Below, piece by piece: positions 1-7,016 of a stretch of DNA of 64,000 nucleotides. The stretch is from Limnohabitans sp. TEGF004 (lineage in GTDB: Bacteria > Pseudomonadota > Gammaproteobacteria > Burkholderiales > Burkholderiaceae_C). Within the stretch, counting starts at the first letter, position 1. The number at the start of each line of letters is the position of its first letter. The notes beneath the pieces are model-generated. The model made no database searches, was not told the origin of the DNA, and was given only the letters and a program-made list of their open reading frames with translations. The translations under genes and the position numbers were made by a program. The DNA is taken from assembly GCF_027924965.1 (NCBI RefSeq), contig NZ_AP027056.1, positions 2,046,001 to 2,110,000 on the forward strand, read 5' to 3'.

Positions 1-2
1 TC

Positions 3-1100
3 ACCATGATTGAACCCAGTGGTGCGTTTGTGTCCTGCCCCATCTCCAACTTGGTGATTGGTGGCAGCAAGACCATGGCTGACATCACCACGCCCTACGA
101 CAAGCTCTCTGGCAAACACGGTGTCAACATCGTGCGTGACTACGTGGCCAGTGTGGACCCCATCAAAAAGACGGTGACTTTGGCCAGTGGCCCCAGCATC
201 CGTTACGACAAACTCGTCATGTCGCCAGGCATTGACTTGATGTTCAACACCATCGAAGGTCTGAAAGAAGCGCAAGCCTCAGGCCAAATATTGCAAGCTT
301 GGAAAGGCGGCCCAGAAACCTTGGCCCTGCGCAAGCAACTGGAGTCAATGGACGACGGCGGCGTGTATGCCATCACCATTCCTGAAGCGCCCTACCGCTG
401 CCCACCCGGCCCGTACGAACGAGCCAGCCAAGTGGCCCATTACTTCAAACAACACAAACCAAAATCCAAAGTGCTGATCTTGGATGCCAACCAAGACGTC
501 ACATCCAAAGGTCCGCTGTTCAAGAAGTTCTGGGCTGACAACTACAAGGGCATCTTGGAATACATGCCGCAGCACAAAGTCGTGGCGGTGGACGCTAAGA
601 CCAACACCTTGAAGTTTGATGTGCAAAACGATGTCAAAGCCAACGTGCTCAACGTATTGCCCGCCATGCGCGCCGGTGGCATTGCCGTGCAATCAAGCCT
701 GGCCAACGTCAACGCACGCTGGTGCGGTGTGCACTACCAAACCTTTGAGTCCACGCAAGCCAGAGACATTCACGTCATCGGCGACTCCATCATGTTGGCC
801 CCACTCATGCCCAAGTCTGGCCACATGGCCAACTCACATGGCAAGGTCACAGCCGCCGCCATCGTGGCGCAGTTGTCGGACATGCCGGTCAACCCAGCAC
901 CATTCCTCAGCAACACCTGCTACAGCTTTGTGAACGACAAGCTGGTGGTGCACGTCGCTTCTGTTCACCAATACGATGCCAAAGACAAGACGTACAAAAC
1001 TGTGCCAGGTTCGGGCGGTGTGTCTGCTGCGCCTAACGAACTGGAAGGCATTTACGCGTGGAACTGGGCGCAAAACATTTGGGCCGACAGCTTGATGTGA
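3..1100 (+). CDS. fccB: Sulfide dehydrogenase flavoprotein subunit (FccB/SoxF type), 5' truncated
   Basis: FAD-binding flavoprotein expected to oxidise sulfide in the periplasm and pass electrons to a c-type cytochrome partner. The frame is open to the window edge, so the signal peptide and N-terminal Rossmann motif lie upstream. Counting from the first in-window Met (position 6), the cysteine motif RCPPGPYERA (Cys132) is the best family marker. It is followed by CGVHYQTFES and by the flavin-contacting segment GDSIMLAPLMPKSGHMANSHGK-like block near residues 257-278. The C-terminal ~70 residues fit the FCSD flavin-binding domain. A secreted DsrE-like protein follows 8 bp downstream, so the two are probably one operon; the cytochrome subunit would be upstream, outside the window. 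A related NAD(P)/FAD oxidoreductase of the same superfamily is the alternative. Confidence 0.85.
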   Translation, partial: TMIEPSGAFVSCPISNLVIGGSKTMADITTPYDKLSGKHGVNIVRDYVASVDPIKKTVTLASGPSIRYDKLVMSPGIDLMFNTIEGLKEAQASGQILQAWKGGPETLALRKQLESMDDGGVYAITIPEAPYRCPPGPYERASQVAHYFKQHKPKSKVLILDANQDVTSKGPLFKKFWADNYKGILEYMPQHKVVAVDAKTNTLKFDVQNDVKANVLNVLPAMRAGGIAVQSSLANVNARWCGVHYQTFESTQARDIHVIGDSIMLAPLMPKSGHMANSHGKVTAAAIVAQLSDMPVNPAPFLSNTCYSFVNDKLVVHVASVHQYDAKDKTYKTVPGSGGVSAAPNELEGIYAWNWAQNIWADSLM

Positions 1101-1108
1101 GAAATTTC

Positions 1109-1540
1109 ATGAACATCTTTAAATACCTCTCCCACACTTTCGCTACTTTGCTGCTGGCATTGAGCTTTGGCTCGGTGCAAGCACAAGACATCAAAGTGGT
1201 CTACCACGTCAACACCGGCGTGGACACCGCTGCTGCCATCTTGGGCAATGTGCGCAACCACTTGAACGCAGACGCCACAGCCAAAATTGTGGTGGTCACA
1301 CATGGCTCGGGCATCGACTTTTTGTTGGATGGCGCCAAAGACAACAAAGGCCGCGAGTTCAGCGGCATGGTGTCTGACTTGTCGGGCAAAGGCGTGCAAT
1401 TTCGCGTGTGTAACAACACGTTGACCTCACGCAACATTGACGCCAACAAAGTGTCGATGGATGCCAAGATCGTGCCATCAGGCGTAGCCGAAGTGGCACG
1501 CTTGCAAGCCAAAGAAGGTTACGTGTATCTCAAGCCTTAA
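1109..1540 (+). CDS. Secreted DsrE-family protein
   Basis: Encodes 143 residues. The start at 1109 is chosen because it gives a clean signal peptide (hydrophobic core FATLLLALSFG, then SVQAQ before the mature part); a longer frame from 1058 would bury this. The mature part has the DsrE/F-like alpha/beta pattern (VVYHVNTG near the N-terminus, KIVVVTHGSGIDFLL in the middle) and one conserved-looking cysteine in FRVCNNTLTSR, the position where DsrE-type proteins carry their sulfur-relay cysteine. It lies directly behind the fccB-type gene and ahead of a terminator, so it is the last gene of that transcript. Role in sulfur handling is inferred from context; periplasmic location is inferred from the signal peptide. 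Confidence 0.8.
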   Translation: MNIFKYLSHTFATLLLALSFGSVQAQDIKVVYHVNTGVDTAAAILGNVRNHLNADATAKIVVVTHGSGIDFLLDGAKDNKGREFSGMVSDLSGKGVQFRVCNNTLTSRNIDANKVSMDAKIVPSGVAEVARLQAKEGYVYLKP

Positions 1541-1560
1541 GGCTCTGATGCGTCCATCCA

Positions 1561-1590
1561 AAGAGCCGCATTCGCGGCTCTTTTCATTTC
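1561..1590 (+). terminator. Intrinsic terminator after fccB-dsrE
   Basis: Perfect 9-bp stem AAGAGCCGC (1561-1569) / GCGGCTCTT (1574-1582) with loop ATTC, followed by a T-rich stretch. It begins 20 bp after the dsrE stop. Confidence 0.85.
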
Positions 1591-1601
1591 AAGCTCAGAT
1601 A

Positions 1602-1660
1602 TACGGTGTTGCCCGTACGTGAGTCATCGAATTTTCAAATGCTGTGATTTTTTCTACAGT
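1602..1660 (+). promoter_or_regulatory. Operator/promoter copy A (TACGG-N6-CCGTA palindrome)
   Basis: Palindrome TACGG (1602-1606), 6 bp, CCGTA (1613-1617). After 8 bp comes ATCGAATTTTCAAA (1626-1639), after another 11 bp TTTCTACAGT (1651-1660). TACAGT at 1655-1660 can serve as a -10 box with TTTTCA at 1632-1637 as -35, 17 bp apart. This puts the palindrome centre about 57 bp before the predicted start of transcription (~1667), a usual activator position. The same elements with the same spacing recur in inverted orientation at 2292-2350. It drives the 59-residue membrane protein gene at 1710. Confidence 0.65.
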
Positions 1661-1709
1661 GAGGCATCTGCAAACCCGTGCATTTGTTCCACACCAAAGA
1701 AAGCCTTAC

Positions 1710-1889
1710 ATGACACCCGTTGTGACACAAGTTCTCGTGAAGAAAAAGAAGCAACAAGCGCTTGCACGCCCAACGAGAACTCAAGAAGACCCCATCAACG
1801 AGCAGCAGATGTACTACAAAGATGTGGCTGGATTTTTTATCTTCTTATTGGTCGTTTTCACCGTGCTGATGATTTCGCTTTATGCCTGA
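1710..1889 (+). CDS. Small tail-anchored membrane protein, unknown function
   Basis: Encodes 59 residues. The N-terminal half is basic and hydrophilic (VLVKKKKQQ, then ARPTRTQED) and the C-terminal end is a single hydrophobic helix, GFFIFLLVVFTVLMISLYA, so the protein should be a C-tail-anchored inner-membrane protein with a cytoplasmic basic domain. The ATG at 1710 is preceded by a purine-rich AAAGAAAG stretch at a fitting distance; an upstream in-frame start at 1644 would fall within or before the predicted transcription start. It is preceded by a full copy of the duplicated operator/promoter and faces the convergent winged-helix gene, only 11 bp away. I recognise no family; the translation evidence is the start context, the strong membrane segment and the dedicated promoter. 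Confidence 0.6.
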   Translation: MTPVVTQVLVKKKKQQALARPTRTQEDPINEQQMYYKDVAGFFIFLLVVFTVLMISLYA

Positions 1890-1900
1890 GGCGAGGTGAA

Positions 1901-2284
1901 TCAACCCACGGTAGATAGAGGCATCAAAGTTCCCAAATATTCAAAATGTGCCAGCGCTTTCTCTGCTGGCTCAATGAATTTCACACGGCGGTCGACCGTG
2001 TCGACAACCACACGGATCAATTCAGCATCGCGCAAGTTGTCAATCTTGCGGCTCACCGCAGAGGGACTCAGGAACAATTCATCACGCAATTCCAAGGCCT
2101 GCATCATGGACAAAGGCTGATGCATCGCAGATCGAACCGCAATGATTTCGAGCAGCCTTTGCTCATCGGGTGGAATCAACAAAGGTTTTTGATCCGATTG
2201 ACGCGCCTTGTGTACGGCCAATAAAAAATCTAAATATTTGAGTTTGACAGGTGCAAGCTTTGCACCTTGTTGCGGATCAGTCAT
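1901..2284 (-). CDS. Winged-helix (MarR-like) transcriptional regulator
   Basis: Encodes 127 residues when started at MTDPQQ (2284). The middle reads as a winged-helix domain: LLEIIAVRSAMHQPLSMMQA, then the recognition-helix region FLSPSAVSRKIDNLRDAELI and a wing VVDTVDRRVKFIEPA. This is MarR-like in style, though shorter than typical MarR proteins and without their long dimerisation helices. No Shine-Dalgarno precedes the start; the predicted -10 box (2292-2297 on the minus strand) places transcription initiation almost at the ATG, suggesting a leaderless message. The gene lies downstream of the FixJ-type regulator gene on the same strand but has its own palindrome-bearing promoter. Function is probably DNA-binding control of the adjacent genes (inference). 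Confidence 0.75.
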   Translation of the reverse strand: MTDPQQGAKLAPVKLKYLDFLLAVHKARQSDQKPLLIPPDEQRLLEIIAVRSAMHQPLSMMQALELRDELFLSPSAVSRKIDNLRDAELIRVVVDTVDRRVKFIEPAEKALAHFEYLGTLMPLSTVG

Positions 2285-2291
2285 AGAGATG

Positions 2292-2350
2292 ACTGTAGAA
2301 ACAATTCGCAATTTTGAAAATTCGATAAGCCACGTACGGGCTAGGCCGTA
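2292..2350 (-). promoter_or_regulatory. Operator/promoter copy B (TACGG-N6-CCGTA palindrome)
   Basis: Read on the minus strand: TACGG-N6-CCGTA at 2350-2335 (extended here to the perfect 6-6-6 repeat GTACGG-GCTAGG-CCGTAC as read on the plus strand at 2334-2351), 8 bp, ATCGAATTTTCAAA (2326-2313), 11 bp, TTTCTACAGT (2301-2292). Element order, sequence and spacing match the copy at 1602-1660. The two copies also share the 11-mer GCCCGTACGTG. It lies between the response-regulator stop and the winged-helix start. Confidence 0.65.
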
Positions 2351-2362
2351 CACCCAAAAGAA

Positions 2363-2956
2363 TTAATGGGCACGCTCGATGTTCATGCGAACCAGCTCGG
2401 CCAAGGTCTTGGCACCTAGTTTCTCCATCACGCGTCCTTTGTGCACTTCCACCGTGCGTGGGCTGATACCCAGCAAAGCACCCGCCTCGCGATGTGTCAT
2501 GCCTTGGGCAATCGCCGTCATCACTTCACGCTCACGAGGCGTCAGCGTTTCAAACGACTGGGTTCGAACGGTCGCCACCGCATTAGATTTGAGCCGCTCA
2601 AACGCACGTTCAATGGCGTCAAGCAACACCGGCATGACGACCGGTTTTTCAAGAAAGTCCACCGCTTGATTCAAAAAGGCGCGGCGCATCACATCCACAT
2701 CAGCAAAGGCCGTGAGGAAAATCACCTCGACAGAGTGAGGCAGACCGCCTAACTTCTCCTGCAAATCCAGCCCACTCATGCCAGCCATATTCAAATCCAA
2801 AACCAAGCAGCAAGGCTTATCAGGCGCAGCGCTGAGAAAAGCCTCACTGCTTTCGTAGGTACGGCAATCAAACCCTTTGAGCCCGAGCATGATGGACAAG
2901 GAATCGCGCACAGACGCATCGTCGTCCACGATACAAACCAAACGGCTCTCATTCAT
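2363..2956 (-). CDS. FixJ/NarL-family response regulator
   Basis: Encodes 197 residues from the ATG at 2956. Residues ~6-120 form a receiver domain: acidic pocket VDDDAS at 10-15, phospho-acceptor Asp54 in LVLDLNMAG, conserved Thr in FLTAF, and the Lys of FLEKPV near residue 104. Residues ~135-197 form a LuxR-type HTH (LTPREREVMTAIAQGMTHRE, then SPRTVEVHKGRVMEKLGA). The start is set here because the upstream in-frame Met would extend into the kinase gene and precede the receiver fold. The gene overlaps the end of the MASE1 kinase gene by 8 bp, so the kinase is its likely partner. Two 16-bp palindromes next to this gene have the 7-2-7 geometry preferred by NarL/FixJ-type dimers, making it the leading candidate to bind them. 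Confidence 0.9.
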   Translation of the reverse strand: MNESRLVCIVDDDASVRDSLSIMLGLKGFDCRTYESSEAFLSAAPDKPCCLVLDLNMAGMSGLDLQEKLGGLPHSVEVIFLTAFADVDVMRRAFLNQAVDFLEKPVVMPVLLDAIERAFERLKSNAVATVRTQSFETLTPREREVMTAIAQGMTHREAGALLGISPRTVEVHKGRVMEKLGAKTLAELVRMNIERAH

Positions 2957-4526
2957 CGACGCAATCTCCAAGGGGAAGAAGGATTTGAAAACATTTCTCA
3001 GGGTGCGCTTGGTAACGCAACACACCCCCGTTATTTTCAACCAATGAGCGACTCACCGACAAACCCAAACCCAAGCCATCTTTTTTCTTTGAATAAAAGG
3101 GCCTGAACACTTGGTCAGCCGCATCGGCATCTAACAAGGCACCGTGGTCGATCACACGGATGCTCAGCATCTGCTTTTCATCTGCACTGATGTGTACCGT
3201 GACTTGCCCCCCAGAGGGCGAGGCATCAATGGCATTCTTCAGCAAATTACCCAAAGCGGTGCTGATCTGTACACGGTCTACCAACACATGGTCTTCACGG
3301 TGTGTGTAGGCCGTCACCAAAGCAACCTCTGCCTTGGCCGCTTTTTGGGCGAAACGCGCCACGCACTCATCCACCAAGTGCCTGACTGAGGTGTCTTGCA
3401 AAGACGATGCGCCCGAAATGAAATAACTGCGCAAGCCCCGCACAATGTCTGTCGCGCGCAAGGCCTCATTCACCACATTGCGCAGCATGGTGACAAGTTG
3501 CGTTTGCTGTGCATCTGTCATTTTTTCTTTTTGCAACTCGGTCAGCATGAGCGCCGATTCCGCATAAGCACTCAAAGCACTCATGGGTTGGTGCAGCTCA
3601 TGCGCCAAGGACCCAGCCAACTCACCCGCCGCCACCAGTTGCAAACTGTCACGCAAGCGCTCTTCTGTGCGCAAGCGTTCATCCACCACTGTGCCAATGA
3701 TGAGCCCCGTCAATGACAAACTGAGCATGACAATTTGCATGTCCATCAAATCAGCCGGTTGCACACCCACGCGCGTGGCAGAGAACACCAAAGGCAACTG
3801 GATGAGCGCTGCGACCAACGTGGCACCCGGCAGCGAATACGTCGCAGCAATCAAACCCAACACAAAGAACAGCGAGAAGAAATACTTCATCTGGTCTTCA
3901 ATGGGCAATGTAAAAATCAGCCACAAACAAATGGCCAAGCCCAGCATGAGCGCCCAAAACAAAACACTGCGAAACATGTGCAGGTATTGCGCATGACGTC
4001 GCTTGTCAGCCGCGACAAAAAATAACGGCAACAACACCATCAAGCCCAACAAATCACCAATGAAGAAGCGATGCACCGCGCCTAAGAAATCATGCGGTGA
4101 CAACACACCAATCCAAGTCTGCGTGCCCACATACGCCATGGCAGTGAGCAAGGCGCCACCAAGAATCACACTGCCCAACACGAAAGCATCATGCCGATTG
4201 CGCAGCGCCGTGCGCTCTGCCAACGCCCATCGCAACGTGAAAGCGATCGCCGCGTAGCAGGTCACCAACACCGCATTGCCCAGCACCATGGCAGGTGACA
4301 AAAACAAAGTGCCACGAACCAAACTGTCAGACAGGCACAACGTGAGATAAACCCATGTCATCCATGAATTGCCAGCCCAAAAAAGAAACAACACCTCCAG
4401 CGCCGCAGGAGGGTTCCACGGCGTGATGTTCAGGTCACCAATGGGGTGGATGTAGCTGAGCTTGTCAACCGCAAAAAACAAGCACGAAAAAACCAGCGCG
4501 ATGGCGATTTTTTTGAGGTTCAGCAT
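2949..4526 (-). CDS. MASE1-domain sensor histidine kinase
   Basis: Encodes 525 residues from MLNLKK (4526), which follows a purine-rich GGGATG context. Residues 1-280 contain about eight hydrophobic helices with MASE1-like features (TPWNPPAALEVLFLF near 35-49, FFIGDLLGLMVLLPLFF near 154-170), so sensing is probably within the membrane. The HisKA box is AGSLAHELHQPMSALSAYAE with phospho-accepting His309. The ATPase domain has the N box LLKNAIDASPSGG and the ending FRPFYSKKKDGLGLGLSVSR. The His-Glu-Leu-His-Gln-Pro signature is of the FixL/TodS-like class, fitting the overlapping FixJ-type regulator gene. It starts 8 bp after the ArsR-type gene. The signal is unknown; membrane redox or respiratory state is a reasonable guess given the neighbouring sulfide genes. 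Confidence 0.88.
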   Translation of the reverse strand: MLNLKKIAIALVFSCLFFAVDKLSYIHPIGDLNITPWNPPAALEVLFLFWAGNSWMTWVYLTLCLSDSLVRGTLFLSPAMVLGNAVLVTCYAAIAFTLRWALAERTALRNRHDAFVLGSVILGGALLTAMAYVGTQTWIGVLSPHDFLGAVHRFFIGDLLGLMVLLPLFFVAADKRRHAQYLHMFRSVLFWALMLGLAICLWLIFTLPIEDQMKYFFSLFFVLGLIAATYSLPGATLVAALIQLPLVFSATRVGVQPADLMDMQIVMLSLSLTGLIIGTVVDERLRTEERLRDSLQLVAAGELAGSLAHELHQPMSALSAYAESALMLTELQKEKMTDAQQTQLVTMLRNVVNEALRATDIVRGLRSYFISGASSLQDTSVRHLVDECVARFAQKAAKAEVALVTAYTHREDHVLVDRVQISTALGNLLKNAIDASPSGGQVTVHISADEKQMLSIRVIDHGALLDADAADQVFRPFYSKKKDGLGLGLSVSRSLVENNGGVLRYQAHPEKCFQILLPLGDCVDE

Positions 4527-4533
4527 CCCATGT

Positions 4534-4953
4534 TCAATGTGACAAATCGCTGTCAATGGCGATTTGCGTACACACCGCACGGCACAGCGTGACGACGCGC
4601 TCATTGATGATGCGGTAATAAATTTGCACCCCTTCGCGGCGACGTCCCAAAATTTTGGCTTTGAACAAGGTGTTCAAGTGCTGCGACATATTGGGTTGCG
4701 TGGTGTCGATTTCTTCAAGCAACTGCCCCACGTTTTTTTCTTCGTTGCACAAGCAGTTGATGATTTTCAACCGCATAGGCGCTGACATGACACGAAAGGT
4801 CTCGGCAGCCAAATCAAACATCACATCCAAATCTGCGCCTTCGGTGACAGCTTTTTTCGACGCCTTCGCAGAGGTCTTCACTGTTTTGGCGGCCACAGCT
4901 TGGGTGATCGTTTTTGCTTTGACGGGGGATGGAGTGGTCTTTTTGGTTGCCAT
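4534..4953 (-). CDS. ArsR-family winged-helix repressor with four cysteines
   Basis: Encodes 139 residues. Residues 1-40 are a low-complexity Lys/Ala/Thr-rich extension, absent from ordinary ArsR proteins. Residues ~45-130 form the ArsR fold: SAPMRLKIINCLCNEEKNVG, recognition helix TTQPNMSQHLNTLF, wing GRRREGVQIYYRI. Cysteines lie at 67, 69, 124 and 128. Paired cysteines are how BigR/SqrR-type members of this family sense sulfide or persulfide, but these positions do not align exactly with the BigR pair, so a different thiol or metal chemistry is possible. It is the first gene of the ArsR-kinase-regulator set and sits 16 bp after the plsC stop, with no obvious promoter in that gap; it may be read from the pyr-plsC transcript or from a promoter within plsC. 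Confidence 0.85.
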   Translation of the reverse strand: MATKKTTPSPVKAKTITQAVAAKTVKTSAKASKKAVTEGADLDVMFDLAAETFRVMSAPMRLKIINCLCNEEKNVGQLLEEIDTTQPNMSQHLNTLFKAKILGRRREGVQIYYRIINERVVTLCRAVCTQIAIDSDLSH

Positions 4954-4968
4954 AGGTTTAAAAGGATA

Positions 4969-5700
4969 TCACTTGCACAAATCAGCGACTGAAGTTTGCA
5001 AGCTTTGCGCCCACTCGCGGCGGTTGCGACCATCGGCGTTTTGCTTGTCACCATAGCGCACTTGCGCAACCAAAGGTGGCGCACACAGCGTGCGCCACAA
5101 CGAGCTGATCAAGGTGTCATGGTCGTGGTAGCAAGGGGCCAAGCTGCGTTCTTGCGTGTGTGCATCCATGAACTGCAGCGCCACGGGTTGAATCGGTGCT
5201 TCGGCAGAAATGGCGGCTTGCAACAAATTGGCATGAAACGGCAACACCGTGATGCCGTCGCCCGTTACGCCCTCTGGGAAAACCGCTAACACTTGGCCTT
5301 CACACAAAGCACGAGCCATTTGGTGCACCACGCGCATGGCATCGTTACGTGAGCCACGCTCGATGTAGAGCGAGCCACCGCCTGTGGTGAGCGCGCCCAC
5401 CAAAGGCCAATCGCGGATTTCAGACTTCGCCACAAAGCGGCAATGGCAAGCGGCGTGCATCACCAAGATGTCGAGCCACGAAATATGGTTGGCCGCCATC
5501 AACACAGGGCCCTGCGCTGGATGACCTTTGACACGCACTTCAATGCCAATGATGGCCAACATGCCACGCGCCCACACCTCGACCGCGCGGGCTTGTTGCT
5601 CGTCGCTGAGTTTGGGGAATGCGGTGCGCACCATCCAATAGCCACACAAGACCTGCACGATGACACGCAGGAACTTGGCACTGGCGTGCAAGCTGCGCAT
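4969..5700 (-). CDS. plsC: 1-acyl-sn-glycerol-3-phosphate acyltransferase
   Basis: Encodes 243 residues. It transfers an acyl chain to lysophosphatidic acid at the inner membrane, giving phosphatidic acid. Block I is NHISWLD (His72, Asp77; HX4D), and block III is FPEGVT at 141-146. A hydrophobic N-terminal stretch (FLRVIVQVLCGYWMV) should anchor the protein. The ATG at 5700 overlaps the stop of the preceding dihydroorotase-like gene by one base (TGATG), so translation is probably coupled. The same frame could start one codon earlier at a TTG. Placement behind the pyr operon links lysophospholipid acylation to pyrimidine gene expression. Confidence 0.9.
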   Translation of the reverse strand: MRSLHASAKFLRVIVQVLCGYWMVRTAFPKLSDEQQARAVEVWARGMLAIIGIEVRVKGHPAQGPVLMAANHISWLDILVMHAACHCRFVAKSEIRDWPLVGALTTGGGSLYIERGSRNDAMRVVHQMARALCEGQVLAVFPEGVTGDGITVLPFHANLLQAAISAEAPIQPVALQFMDAHTQERSLAPCYHDHDTLISSLWRTLCAPPLVAQVRYGDKQNADGRNRREWAQSLQTSVADLCK

Positions 5701-7016
5701 CAAGCCGCTTGGTAAGCCACGCGGCCCGCCACCAAGGTTGCTTTGACGCGCGCGGGCAAAGACATGCCCGTCATGTCAAACGCAAACGGTGTGTGCTTGC
5801 CTTGGCTGTGCAGTGCATCGGGTGTGACGTGCCATTCGACCGCTGGATCAAACACCACGAGGTCGGCCACGCCGCCCACATGCAACTGGCCCAAGCTGGT
5901 GCTTTGACCTTGCACTTTGCCCAACACTTTGGCGGGCTGTGCGGTCAGCACATCGAGCGCACGCAACACGCTGACCTTGCTGTCTTGCGCCCACTTGAGT
6001 GAGAGGCTGAGCAACAGCTCTAAGCCCGTCGCACCCGATTCGGCTTCGGCAAATGGCAGGGCCTTGCCATCGTTGTCGACCGGTGTGTGGTCAGACACCA
6101 AGGCATCCAGGGTGCCATCGGCCAAGGCGGCACGCAAGGCATCGCGGTCGCGCTGTTGGCGCAGAACAGGCGTCACGCGTGCGCGGCTGTCGAAGTAGCC
6201 AATGTCGTGGTCGCTCAGGTGCAGTGAGTTGATGCTCACGTCAGCCGTCACTGCCAAACCTTCTTTCTTAGCAGCACGCACCAACTCGACGCCTTCAGCG
6301 CTAGAGATGCGACACAGGTGCACACGGGCTTTGGTACTGCGCATCAGCGCAAAGATGGTGTGCAAGGCAATAGTCTCTGCGGCCACTGGCACGCCGCCCA
6401 AACCCAAACGGGTGGCGAGCGGGCCGCTGGCTGCCACGCCTTTGCCCAAATGCATTTCTTGCGGGCGCAGCCACACGGTGTAGCCAAAAGTTGATGCGTA
6501 TTGCAAAGCGCGTTGCAACACTTGGGTGTTTTCCAAAGGCACTTCAGCTTGGCTAAAGCCCACGCAACCTGCGTCGGTGAGGTCTGACATTTCGGTTAGC
6601 ACTTCGCCCTTCAAACCACGGGTGAGTGCGCCCAGTGGGAACACGCGTGCGCGGTGCAGTTTCTCGGCGCGGAACTTGAGCATTTCAATCAAGCCTGGCT
6701 CGTCCAACACGGGGTCGGTGTCGGGTGGGCACACGAGGCTGGTCACACCACCGGCCACAGCGGCCATGAGCTCGGAAGCCAGCATGCCTTCGTGTTCGTA
6801 GCCGGGTTCGCGCAAACGCACTTGCAAGTCGACCAAGCCGGGGGCGACGATGCAGCCCTTGGCGTCGATGGTTTGATCGGCTTTGAAGTTGGCGGGCAAC
6901 TTCTCACCTGCTTTGGCTATGGCAACGATATGGCCATCAGCCACCGCCACATCAGCCACGTGGTCAAAACCAGAGGCTGGGTCGATCACGCGACCGTTTT
7001 GAATCAGGATGTTCAT
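5700..7016 (-). CDS. pyrC: Dihydroorotase-like protein without metal ligands (PyrC')
   Basis: Encodes 438 residues with the class I dihydroorotase/amidohydrolase layout (small N- and C-terminal beta domains around a TIM barrel). The catalytic motif that should read DxHxHxR is [11 protein letters not shown]: the two metal-binding histidines are replaced by Gln65 and Arg67. The usual HCED-type block is LRPQEMHLG, and the IATDHAPH block is LVSDHTPVD. The protein is therefore very unlikely to hydrolyse dihydroorotate. Non-catalytic dihydroorotases (PyrC'/PyrX) are known in Pseudomonas, where they form the ATCase holoenzyme with PyrB. The 4-bp overlap with pyrB supports that structural role here. 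A catalytic pyrC should exist elsewhere in the genome. Confidence 0.9.
   Translation of the reverse strand: MNILIQNGRVIDPASGFDHVADVAVADGHIVAIAKAGEKLPANFKADQTIDAKGCIVAPGLVDLQVRLREPGYEHEGMLASELMAAVAGGVTSLVCPPDTDPVLDEPGLIEMLKFRAEKLHRARVFPLGALTRGLKGEVLTEMSDLTDAGCVGFSQAEVPLENTQVLQRALQYASTFGYTVWLRPQEMHLGKGVAASGPLATRLGLGGVPVAAETIALHTIFALMRSTKARVHLCRISSAEGVELVRAAKKEGLAVTADVSINSLHLSDHDIGYFDSRARVTPVLRQQRDRDALRAALADGTLDALVSDHTPVDNDGKALPFAEAESGATGLELLLSLSLKWAQDSKVSVLRALDVLTAQPAKVLGKVQGQSTSLGQLHVGGVADLVVFDPAVEWHVTPDALHSQGKHTPFAFDMTGMSLPARVKATLVAGRVAYQAA

Noticed and set aside
1619..1918. 99-residue plus-strand frame overlapping the small membrane protein gene
   Set aside because: It starts within the promoter element and has no membrane or domain pattern; the 1710 frame is better supported.
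4534..4953. Direct assignment as BigR/SqrR
   Set aside because: The cysteines are not at the aligned positions of the BigR pair, so only a family-level call is given.
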